A DNA stretch of 13,473 nt from Planctomycetes bacterium UBA4800. GTDB lineage: Bacteria; Planctomycetota; UBA8108; UBA8890; UBA8898. The notes beneath the pieces are model-generated. The model made no database searches and was not told the origin of the DNA. It worked only from the letters and a program-made list of their open reading frames with translations. Shown one piece after another: positions 7,301 through 13,303 of the stretch (position 1 is its first letter; each line of letters begins with the position of its first letter). Position numbers and translations under genes: made by a program. Location: positions 9,712-23,184 of the forward strand of contig DHGK01000413.1 in assembly GCA_002402755.1 (NCBI GenBank), written 5' to 3'.

Positions 7301-7839
7301 GCGCGCGCCTCCCCCCGCAGCTTGTGCCGCCACCGGTCGACCGCCCTGCGAAGCTGCGCCACGGGCTCGCACACCCGCGCCGGCGTCTCGGCGCCGCCCG
7401 CGCCGAGCGCCTCCTTGAGCTCCTCGCTGAACGCGCCGTCGAACTCAAGCACATCCTCCGGGCGATCGAACTCGGCCAGCGTCCGGACATCCTGCCCCAT
7501 GCCGAGGAGCAGGATGCGGTTCCGGATCCGCACGAGGGCGAGCGTGTGCTTGGGCGAGACGTAGGCGGTCTCCAGGACCTTCACGTTGCGGCCCCGGAAC
7601 GCGCGCCGCCCGCCCCGCAGGCGCCGGCAGAGGAAGTACAGCCCGCCCGCGGCGGCGACCAGGAGCAGCGTGACGCCGAGCGGCCGCGCAATGTCCGGCG
7701 CGCCGGAATCCGCCTGCGCCGCCGTCCCGCCGGCCGCCCCGCGGTACTCCGCGACCGTCATGCGCTCGTCGATCGGCTCGGCCGCACAGGTCCATGCCGC
7801 AAGGCCGAGAACGGCCGCGGCGATTCGGTTCGCCTTCAC
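7297..7839 (-). CDS. fliO: FliO, export gate assembly protein
   Basis: The product is 180 residues. FliO is a membrane protein that helps FliP (and FliR) assemble into the export gate core. A signal-like N-terminus (MKANRIAAAVLGLAAWTCA) is followed by a short periplasmic stretch, one membrane segment at about 54-70 (LGVTLLLVAAAGGLYFL), a basic cluster CRRLRGGRRAFRGR, and the conserved cytoplasmic FliO core VKVLETAYVSPKHTLALVRI...RILLLGMG. A charged tail follows. The start is GTG at 7839, overlapping the fliJ stop, with GGAGA nine to ten bases upstream. The stop overlaps the fliP ATG (ATGA). In many operons fliK, fliL, fliM and fliN lie between fliJ and fliO; here there is no room for any gene. 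Confidence 0.92.
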   Translation of the reverse strand: MKANRIAAAVLGLAAWTCAAEPIDERMTVAEYRGAAGGTAAQADSGAPDIARPLGVTLLLVAAAGGLYFLCRRLRGGRRAFRGRNVKVLETAYVSPKHTLALVRIRNRILLLGMGQDVRTLAEFDRPEDVLEFDGAFSEELKEALGAGGAETPARVCEPVAQLRRAVDRWRHKLRGEARA

Positions 7840-8264
7840 CGTGTCTTCTCCTTCCGCGTCCGCTGCGCCGCGTCGCCGAGCTCGCGTTCCTCGCGATGCG
7901 CCCTGAGCTTCCGCACCGCGGCCTGCCGCGCCGCGATGACCCCGCCGACGGCCTCGCGCCGCTGCCGGGCCTCCCGGTACGCCCCCGCCCGGCCGTCCGC
8001 GACGCCCTCGGCCTCGAGCGCGCGCGCCCGGCAGCGCGAGGCGCGGCCGGCGAGCGCGCTCGCGTAGCGGCGGTGCTCGAGCGCCGCCGCGCGCGCGCCG
8101 CGTTCCAGCTCCCGCACCGCATCCCTCGCGGCGCGGGCGCGTTCGGCGAGCGCGGCCGCCTCGGCGCGCGCCGCATCGCGGTCGCGCACGGCCGCGGCGA
8201 GCGCGCCCTGCGCCCGGTCCTCGGCCGCCGCGGCGATCTTCAGCAGCGCATCAAGCCCGCGCAC
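7836..8264 (-). CDS. fliJ: FliJ-like coiled-coil export protein
   Basis: The product is 142 residues, almost wholly helical and rich in Ala, Arg and Glu, with heptad-like spacing throughout (for example LAERARAARDAVRELERGAR). FliJ is a ~145-residue antiparallel coiled coil that sits in the centre of the FliI ring, like the gamma subunit of F1, and contacts FlhA. Primary sequence is poorly conserved in this family, so the assignment rests on size, coiled-coil composition and position immediately after fliI. The GTG start at 8264 is supported by AAGGAG seven bases upstream, inside the end of fliI. The stop overlaps the GTG start of fliO (GTGA). Confidence 0.82.
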   Translation of the reverse strand: MRGLDALLKIAAAAEDRAQGALAAAVRDRDAARAEAAALAERARAARDAVRELERGARAAALEHRRYASALAGRASRCRARALEAEGVADGRAGAYREARQRREAVGGVIAARQAAVRKLRAHREERELGDAAQRTRKEKTR

Positions 8265-9585
8265 GATCGTGCTCCTTTTCCATCACCAGCGCCCTGAGCC
8301 GCCGGCGCGCCTCCGCCGGGTCGGCGCGCTCCTCGCGGTCCTGGCGCAGAAACGCATCGATGCGGTCGCGCAGCTTCAGGGCGCGGTCGGCGCGCGGGTC
8401 GCTGCCCGCGGCGTACGCGCCGAGCCGCACCAGATCCTCGACATCCCCGAGCGACGCCGCGAGCGACCGCAGCTCGGCCGCCGCGCGCAGGTCCTCGGCG
8501 GACACCACATCCGGCATCACGCGGCTCACGCTGCCGAGCACATCGATCGCCGGCCAGCGGCCGCGCGCCGCCAGGTCGCGCGAGAGCCACACGTGGCCGT
8601 CGAGGATGCCGCGCACGGCATCGCCGATCGGGTCGTTGATGTCGTCGGCCTCCACCAGCACGCTCGCGAACGCGGTGATGCTGCCCTGCCGGGACGTGCC
8701 GGCGCGCTCCAGCAGCCGCGGCAGCAGCGCGAACACCGACGGCGTGTAGCCGCGCGACGCGGGCGCCTCGCCGGCGGCCAGGCCGACCTCGCGCTGCGCC
8801 ATCGCCACGCGGGTCACCGAGTCGATGAGCAGGACGACGTGCCTGCCCCGGGCGCGGAAGTGCTCCGCGATCGCCATCGCCGCGTGCGCCGCGCGCAGCC
8901 GCACGACGGGCGAGGCATCGGACGTCGACACGACGACGATCGAGCGCGCGAGCCCCGCCTCGCCCAGATCGCGCTCGACGAACTCCCTGACCTCGCGGCC
9001 GCGCTCGCCGACGAGCGCGATCACCGACAGGTCCGCGTCGGTGTTGCGGGCGATCATGCCGAGGAGCACGCTCTTGCCGACGCCCGTGCCCGAGAATATG
9101 CCGAGGCGCGCGCCGCGGCCGGCGGTGAGCAGCGCGTCGATCGCGCGGACGCCGGTGCCCAGCGGCTCGCGAATGCGCGTGCGCTCCAGCGGGTTCACGG
9201 GCACGCCGTACAGCGGGAACGTCTCCTTGGCGCCCAGCGGGCCGCGCCCGTCGATGGGGCGCCCCTCCCCGTCGATCACGCGCCCGATCAGTTCGGGCCC
9301 CACGCGCACGTTCGGCGCCGTACCGTCGTACAGGAGCCGATCGTCGGCGCACAGGCCGTAGCCGAAGCCGTAGGGAACGAGCAGCACGCGCCCGTCGCGG
9401 AAGCCGACCACCTCGGCCGCCGTCTCCTCGGCGGCGCGCCGGCCGCGAATGGCGCACACGCCGCCTATGGGGAGGCAGAGCCCCTCGGCTTCGGCGACCG
9501 TGCCGGCGACGTGCCGGATCCGGCCCCAGGCCCGGACGGGCTCGAGCTCCCGGAGCAGCGCGTGCTCACGCGCGAATCGTGCCAT
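8251..9585 (-). CDS. fliI: FliI, flagellar type III export ATPase
   Basis: The product is 444 residues, the usual length. FliI is the F1-beta-like hexameric ATPase that unloads chaperone-substrate complexes at the cytoplasmic face of the flagellar exporter. The Walker A loop SGTGVGKS is at 165-172 and is followed by the family block LLGMIARNTDADLSVIALVG, then ERGREVREF. Walker B (HVVLLID) ends at D255. SVTRVAMAQREVGLAAGEAP, the segment ending PSVFALLPRLLERAG, GSITAF...VEADDINDPI and GILDGH all match the family. Catalytic motifs look intact. Start ATG at 9585 has GGAGA upstream and overlaps the end of fliH by 20 bases. The 3' end overlaps fliJ by 14 bases. This indicates translational coupling within the ATPase-complex genes. 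Confidence 0.97.
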   Translation of the reverse strand: MARFAREHALLRELEPVRAWGRIRHVAGTVAEAEGLCLPIGGVCAIRGRRAAEETAAEVVGFRDGRVLLVPYGFGYGLCADDRLLYDGTAPNVRVGPELIGRVIDGEGRPIDGRGPLGAKETFPLYGVPVNPLERTRIREPLGTGVRAIDALLTAGRGARLGIFSGTGVGKSVLLGMIARNTDADLSVIALVGERGREVREFVERDLGEAGLARSIVVVSTSDASPVVRLRAAHAAMAIAEHFRARGRHVVLLIDSVTRVAMAQREVGLAAGEAPASRGYTPSVFALLPRLLERAGTSRQGSITAFASVLVEADDINDPIGDAVRGILDGHVWLSRDLAARGRWPAIDVLGSVSRVMPDVVSAEDLRAAAELRSLAASLGDVEDLVRLGAYAAGSDPRADRALKLRDRIDAFLRQDREERADPAEARRRLRALVMEKEHDRARA

Positions 9586-10438
9586 CGGTCTCTCCCGCGA
9601 GCGCCCGCTCGATCACCGCGAGCTGCGTCTCGATCTGCAGATCGGCGCCGGCCCCTCCGCTCGTCACGATGCACCCGCCGCGCGCCACGCGCGCGTTCGG
9701 GACGACCGCGAGGCTCGGACTCTCCCTGAAGACATCCAGCGCGCCGGCGGCGTGGCGCTCGATCAGCGCCACGTCCTCCGGGTTCGCCTCGATCCGCGCG
9801 CCGTCGCGCTGCGCGACGATCTCCAGGGCTTTCCGGACGTTGCCGAGCACGACCTCGGGCGCCAGGCGGATCTCGCGCTTGACGATCTTCTCGGCGATGG
9901 CCAGGGCCAGGGCCAGGACGTCGCGCTCCGCGCCGTCCAGCGCCGCGGCGCGGCGCGCGTCGATCTCCTTGACGAGCGCCGCGAGCGCCGCGGCCGCGGC
10001 CGAGAGCTCGGCGCCGAGCGTCTGCATGACGTCCTCGTGCGCGCGGCGGCGGCCTTCCTCGCGTCCTTCCGCCAGCCCATCGGCGCGGCCCCGCAGGAAT
10101 CCCTCCTGGAATCCCTGCTCGATCCCCTGCGCGTGCGCGCGCTCCCGCGCGTCCGCCCGCAGGGCCTCCAGGTCCTGCTCCTCGCGCGCCTTCATGGCCG
10201 CGATCTCATCGTCGCAGGCCTGCCGTTTGACGCGGCACTCCTCGGCGAGCTCCTCGCGGCGGCGGCGATACTGCTCCTCGAGCTGCCCGGCCTTGCGCGT
10301 CAGGTCCTCGGCCTTGCCGCGGGCCTGCCGGATCATCGTGCGGGCCAGGTCCTCGGCCTCGAGCACGCCCGCCTGGGCGGCCGGGGCGCCGCCGTGCGCG
10401 CACGACTTCTCACGTTCGCGAGTCATTCGGTCAGACAA
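9566..10438 (-). CDS. fliH: FliH, regulator/stator of the flagellar export ATPase
   Basis: FliH dimers bind and regulate the ATPase FliI and dock it at the export gate and C-ring. From a TTG start at 10438 the product is 290 residues. Its first half is a charged coiled-coil-type region. At about residues 105-129 lies the family's GxxxG repeat: seven glycines exactly four apart (G-IEQ-G-FQE-G-FLR-G-RAD-G-LAE-G-REE-G). The second half is the FliH/YscL-type FliI-binding domain, with VLALALAIAEKIVKREI and a C-terminal GGCIVTSGGAGADLQIETQL segment. The start is uncertain: AAGGAG (10450-10445) is ideally spaced (6 bases) for the TTG, while ATG codons at 10444 (no spacing) and 10426 (18 bases) are alternatives. 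The chosen start overlaps the fliG end by 8 bases. No tryptophan is present, so the Trp-based docking seen in enteric FliH is not recognisable. Confidence 0.9.
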   Translation of the reverse strand: MSDRMTREREKSCAHGGAPAAQAGVLEAEDLARTMIRQARGKAEDLTRKAGQLEEQYRRRREELAEECRVKRQACDDEIAAMKAREEQDLEALRADARERAHAQGIEQGFQEGFLRGRADGLAEGREEGRRRAHEDVMQTLGAELSAAAAALAALVKEIDARRAAALDGAERDVLALALAIAEKIVKREIRLAPEVVLGNVRKALEIVAQRDGARIEANPEDVALIERHAAGALDVFRESPSLAVVPNARVARGGCIVTSGGAGADLQIETQLAVIERALAGETDGTIRA

Positions 10439-11048
10439 CGACATCTCCTTCGCGGCCGCAGCCGCGCACGCGCGCCGGCGCTCGGTCCTCGAGCCGCCCG
10501 GCCGCTTCGATGATCGCCTGCTGCGCCGCCTCGACATCCGCCACGCGCACCGGCCCGAGGCGCCGCATCGCGTCCTTGACGTCCTCCGCCGCGCGCGCCG
10601 GCATGTTTCTCAGCATCTTCTCGTTGAGCTCGGGCGAGGCCGACTTGAGCGCGAGCGCGATCTGGCGGGGCTCGACGTCCGCGAGCAGCCGCCGCATCGC
10701 GCCGTCCTCCACGCGCAGCATGTCCTCGAAGGCGGGCGCGGGCCTCAGGTCCGCGCCGGCGGCCGCCGCCAGGCCGCGGAACTCCTCCACGACCGCGCGG
10801 ACCTGCTCCTTGCCGACCGCGTCCATCGCGGCGATTTCCCGGCTGATGCGCTCGGCGGCATCCTCGGGAAGCCGCGTGAAGATCGCCGCGGCGGCATCCT
10901 CGTCCAGCGTGACGAGCAGCACGGCCGCCTTCCTGAGCCCGCTCAGGCCGGACGTCCCGGCCCGCGCCGCGGCGCTGCGGAGCCGCGCCGGCGCGGCCTC
11001 CGCGGGCGGCGCCTCCCGGCCGGTCATCAGCGTGGGCTGCTCGCTCAT
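10431..11048 (-). CDS. fliG: FliG, flagellar motor/switch protein, internally shortened (no middle domain)
   Basis: FliG normally (~330-345 residues) links the MS ring (FliF) to FliM and bears the stator-facing torque helix. This product has only 205. Residues ~37-97 match the start of the N-terminal FliF-binding domain (LRKAAVLLVTLDEDAAAAIF..., REIAAM..., VVEEF). From residue ~107 to the end it matches the last ~95 residues of FliG: FEDMLRVEDGAMRRLL, IALALKSASPELNEKML, RAAEDVKDAM, GPVRVADVEAAQQAI. Torque residues are mostly kept: K135, R152, D159 and R168 line up with E. coli K264, R281, D288 and R297; D289 is Ala. Absent are the segment equivalent to about E. coli 68-235, including the middle armadillo domain with EHPQ(R), and the MFxF region. 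The reading frame is continuous, with no stop or frameshift at the join. A 36-residue Ala/Pro-rich extension precedes the N domain. Start ATG overlaps the fliF stop (ATGA). Confidence 0.88.
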   Translation of the reverse strand: MSEQPTLMTGREAPPAEAAPARLRSAAARAGTSGLSGLRKAAVLLVTLDEDAAAAIFTRLPEDAAERISREIAAMDAVGKEQVRAVVEEFRGLAAAAGADLRPAPAFEDMLRVEDGAMRRLLADVEPRQIALALKSASPELNEKMLRNMPARAAEDVKDAMRRLGPVRVADVEAAQQAIIEAAGRLEDRAPARVRGCGREGDVVV

Positions 11049-12718
11049 CGGCTCCGCTCCGCCGGACGCGCGCCGGCCTCGGTCCACGCGCGCACGACAT
11101 CCGCGGCCAGGTCGGGACGCGCCCGGGAGAGCTCGCCGAGCCGCCGCACGTCCTCGGCGAACTCCTCGTCCTCCAGGCGCAGCTCCGCGATCGCGTCCGC
11201 GGCCCGCGGTTCCGCGCCGCCGTCCGCCGCATGCCCATCGAGCACTCCGGCCGCCGGGATGTCGATGGGCGGCGGCGCGGCCCGCCGCGCGAGCGTGTAG
11301 ATGAAGCCCAGGGCCGCGATCACGAACAGCACGCCGGCGATGAGCGCCGCGTGCCGGCGCGCCCAGTCGCCCGCCGCCGCCGTGCGGACGACGGGCGCAT
11401 CCTCGGACGCCGCCGGCGCCGGGAGCATCACGCCGGGCAGGACGCTCACGCTGACCTTGCCCTGAATGGCGAGCATGTTCCGGATCTCGGTTTCCATCTC
11501 CTTGCAGAAGCCGGCCGCGTCGATCCCCGCGCGCGCCGGCTCGGCCGGGTCGGCCGGGTCGGCGCCGGCGTTCAGCGCCGCGACGACGCGCCCGACGGCG
11601 GCCTTGTCGACGCGCACCGCCACCGACACCTCCTGGATGGCGCCGGCCGGCTTCACGGTCTTGTCGCGCGTGCGACCGACGACCGGCGCGTACTCGACCT
11701 CGGTCACCGTGCGCTCCCCGCCGCCGGCGGCCGCCGCACGCGGGGCCGGCGCGCCGTCTTCCGGCGCGGCCGCGTCCTGCGCATCCTGCGCGACGCTGCC
11801 GCCGCCCGTGCGCGTCTCTCGCTCCGCGCGCTCCTTGACCTTCACCGGGCTCTCGGGCGGGGCGACCAGCTCCGCGTCGCTCTCGGTCTTCAGGCGGTCG
11901 AGCTTCACGTCGACGAAGAGCGAGTACTCGCGCTCGCGGAAGGTCCGTCCCATGTAGGCCGCGATCTCGCGCTTGTAGTGGGCGATGTGGGCCAGGCGGC
12001 GCTCGTCGAAGCCCGCGCCCTCGCCGCTCCCGTCATCGTCCAGCGCGTACTCGTTCAGGCGGTTGTCGGTCACCTTGACCGCCGGGAAGGGGATCGGCGC
12101 GCCGCCGCTCACGATGGCGCGAATGGTGCGCACCTGGACGTTCGTCAGGCGGCCGATGCCGGGACCGAGCGTCACGGCGACGCTCGCGCTGTTGGACGCG
12201 CCGCCGCCGCCGAGCACGGTCAGCGGCTCGCGCTTGATGTTCAGCTCGACGATCGCGTCGACGATGTCCGGGCAGACCTTGATCGATTCCTCGAGGTTGA
12301 TCGTCTTGGCGCGCTTGACCTTCTCGCTGAGCCGCACCGAGGTGTCGCCCCACTGGGGATCCTGGTCGAGCCACGCCCAGCCGTCGCGCCGCGGGCCGGA
12401 CGTGACCTCGGACGCGATGTAGTTGAGCGCCTGCGGGAGCTGCTCGCTCTTGACCTGGAGGGCGCCCTGCTCGACCCGCACGCCGTAGCCGGCGTTTTCC
12501 AGCTTCTGGGCCATTCGCTGGAGCTCGGCGCCGTCCTTGTGGCGCGCCAGGGCGGTGAACTCGCCCCGGCCGGCGAAGAACGCCGTCAACAGGAGGCCGA
12601 TGAAGACCGTTCCCGCGAGGACCCCGGCCGCGATCCTCTGGCCCGGCGTCAGGCTCGCCGCCAGGCGCGCGGCCTGCTCCCCGAACTTACCGAAGAACCG
12701 CTCCCACACGCTCGTCAC
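11045..12718 (-). CDS. fliF: FliF, flagellar MS-ring protein
   Basis: The product is 557 residues, a normal length. FliF forms the MS ring in the inner membrane, the base on which motor and exporter assemble. Membrane segments are visible at about residues 28-49 and 457-476. Between them lies the large periplasmic region: an N-terminal YscJ/FliF-like part (FTALARHKDGAEL... onward), a second ring-building part near 170-225 (SASVAVTLGPG..., VRTIRAIVSGG), a low-complexity loop near 285-335, and the typical 'P-x-G-x-I-x-x-x-S-V-A-V' at about 357-369. The end, VRRLGELSRARPDLAADVVRAW (about 524-545), resembles the conserved FliG-binding tail. Sequence is diverged from proteobacterial FliF. The start is GTG at 12718, 17 bases after fliE; an in-frame GTG at 12709 preceded by AGGTGA is an alternative. 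The stop overlaps the fliG start (ATGA). Confidence 0.93.
   Translation of the reverse strand: MTSVWERFFGKFGEQAARLAASLTPGQRIAAGVLAGTVFIGLLLTAFFAGRGEFTALARHKDGAELQRMAQKLENAGYGVRVEQGALQVKSEQLPQALNYIASEVTSGPRRDGWAWLDQDPQWGDTSVRLSEKVKRAKTINLEESIKVCPDIVDAIVELNIKREPLTVLGGGGASNSASVAVTLGPGIGRLTNVQVRTIRAIVSGGAPIPFPAVKVTDNRLNEYALDDDGSGEGAGFDERRLAHIAHYKREIAAYMGRTFREREYSLFVDVKLDRLKTESDAELVAPPESPVKVKERAERETRTGGGSVAQDAQDAAAPEDGAPAPRAAAAGGGERTVTEVEYAPVVGRTRDKTVKPAGAIQEVSVAVRVDKAAVGRVVAALNAGADPADPAEPARAGIDAAGFCKEMETEIRNMLAIQGKVSVSVLPGVMLPAPAASEDAPVVRTAAAGDWARRHAALIAGVLFVIAALGFIYTLARRAAPPPIDIPAAGVLDGHAADGGAEPRAADAIAELRLEDEEFAEDVRRLGELSRARPDLAADVVRAWTEAGARPAERSR
11541..11567 (-). repeat. Short 9-bp tandem repeat inside fliF
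   Basis: The unit TCGGCCGGG occurs twice exactly (11541-11549, 11550-11558) with a third imperfect copy (TCGGCGCCG). It encodes an Ala-Asp-Pro-type repeat (ADPADPAEPA) around residues 386-395 of FliF, in a variable loop before the second membrane segment. It is in frame and probably a slippage product without special function. Confidence 0.6.
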
Positions 12719-12735
12719 CTCGAACCTTCACCGAC

Positions 12736-13065
12736 TCATACCTGCAGCCGGCTGAACTCCTGATAGGCATCGATGAGCCGGCTCCTGACCTGCATGAGGG
12801 TCTTGAAGGCGACGTCCGCCTTCTGGACCGCGTCGATCACGCCCGCATAGTCCTCGCGCGTGCCGGTCGCGACCTGCCGGATCGCGGCGTCGGCCTCCTG
12901 CTGGAGCACGTTGACCTCGTCGATCGACTTCCTGAGCACGTCCTTGAAGCTGACCTCGGGGGACGGCGTCCCGCCCGCGGGCTCGGGCACGATGCGCCCC
13001 GCCGCCGAGGCCGGCTCGGCGGGCTTCATCGCCTCGAGCGGAAGCGGTCCGATTGCGTCCATCAT
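12736..13065 (-). CDS. fliE: FliE, flagellar hook-basal body / MS ring-rod junction protein
   Basis: The product is 109 residues, close to the usual ~100-105. FliE joins the proximal rod to the MS ring and is an early export substrate. The N-terminal ~35 residues are Pro/Ala-rich and variable. From about residue 38 the family pattern appears: SFKDVLRKSIDEVN, then a helical stretch with KADVAFKTLMQVRSRLIDAY ending in EFSRLQV, matching the family's conserved 'R-x-K-L-V-x-A-Y-Q-E-I-M-R-M' C-terminus. Two ATG codons stand together at 13065 and 13062; I chose the first, with an AGGGAAG ribosome site a few bases upstream. It is the first gene of the operon. The flgB and flgC genes that commonly precede fliE are absent; a regulator gene and promoter stand there instead. 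Confidence 0.93.
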   Translation of the reverse strand: MMDAIGPLPLEAMKPAEPASAAGRIVPEPAGGTPSPEVSFKDVLRKSIDEVNVLQQEADAAIRQVATGTREDYAGVIDAVQKADVAFKTLMQVRSRLIDAYQEFSRLQV

Positions 13066-13167
13066 CGCGTTCTTCCCTGCGCGCGCCGCGAGACGCCGGA
13101 GCGCCCGTGCGCCCGGCCGCGTCCCGCGCTTCGCGCCCCTGCCGCCGCGCGGCGATGCGCTGCCCCA

Positions 13168-13183
13168 TGCAAACCTCGTGCCC
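13168..13183 (-). promoter_or_regulatory. Sigma-54 promoter (-24/-12) for the fliE-flhG operon
   Basis: Read on the minus strand, 13183 to 13168 is G-GGCACG-AGGT-TTGC-A. The family consensus is T-GGCACG-N4-TTGC-A/T, so only the first T differs. The invariant GG (13182-13181) and GC (13170-13169) are separated by exactly 10 bases, as required. Transcription would start near 13157, leaving about 92 bases of 5' leader before fliE. The upstream gene encodes a sigma-54-type activator, which fits this assignment. No competing sigma-70 promoter stood out by eye. Confidence 0.75.
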
Positions 13184-13226
13184 ATCCGCGCGCCGCCGCC
13201 GGCGCGCCGGGAACGAGACCGCGGGG

Positions 13227-13259
13227 CCGCGGCGCGCGGAGAGCGGCGCGCGCCCGCGG
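13227..13259 (-). other. Strong GC stem-loop between regulator gene and flagellar promoter
   Basis: CCGCGGCGCGCG (13227-13238) can pair with CGCGCGCCCGCGG (13247-13259), giving a 12-bp stem with one bulged base and an 8-base loop. It lies 45-77 bases after the regulator's stop codon and before the sigma-54 element. There is no T-tract on either side, so it is not a standard intrinsic terminator. It could still stabilise the 3' end of the upstream mRNA or act as a factor-assisted terminator. Chance is possible in such GC-rich DNA. Confidence 0.3.
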
Positions 13260-13284
13260 CGAAATTCTCCCCCGGGGGCGAAAT
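13258..13284 (-). promoter_or_regulatory. Candidate activator binding site (palindrome plus direct repeats)
   Basis: Bases 13265-13282 form an 18-bp palindrome, TTC-t-CCCCCGGGGG-c-GAA on the plus strand, with one mismatched pair. The octamer GGCGAAAT also occurs twice in direct orientation, at 13258-13265 and 13277-13284, on either side of the CCCCCGGGGG core. The palindrome centre lies about 116 bp upstream of the start site predicted from the sigma-54 element. That is in the usual range for enhancer sites of NtrC-family activators, and the activator gene ends next to it. The function is inferred; the symmetry and repeats are directly visible. Confidence 0.35.
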
Positions 13285-13303
13285 CCGTCCCGCACGGCAG
13301 GGG

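Noticed and set aside
10730..10770. Possibility that FliG is split by a frameshift with the missing domain in another frame
   Set aside because: The N- and C-terminal parts are in one continuous frame, and there is no space for the ~165 missing residues in any frame between them.
12728..13168. 146-codon minus-strand frame overlapping fliE in another frame
   Set aside because: The fliE frame has clear family motifs; this one is Arg/Gly-rich shadow sequence.
13066..13185. Forty-codon upstream extension of fliE
   Set aside because: The extra residues are Arg/Gly/Ala-rich and unlike FliE, they would run over the sigma-54 element, and the ATG at 13065 has a good ribosome site and gives normal length.
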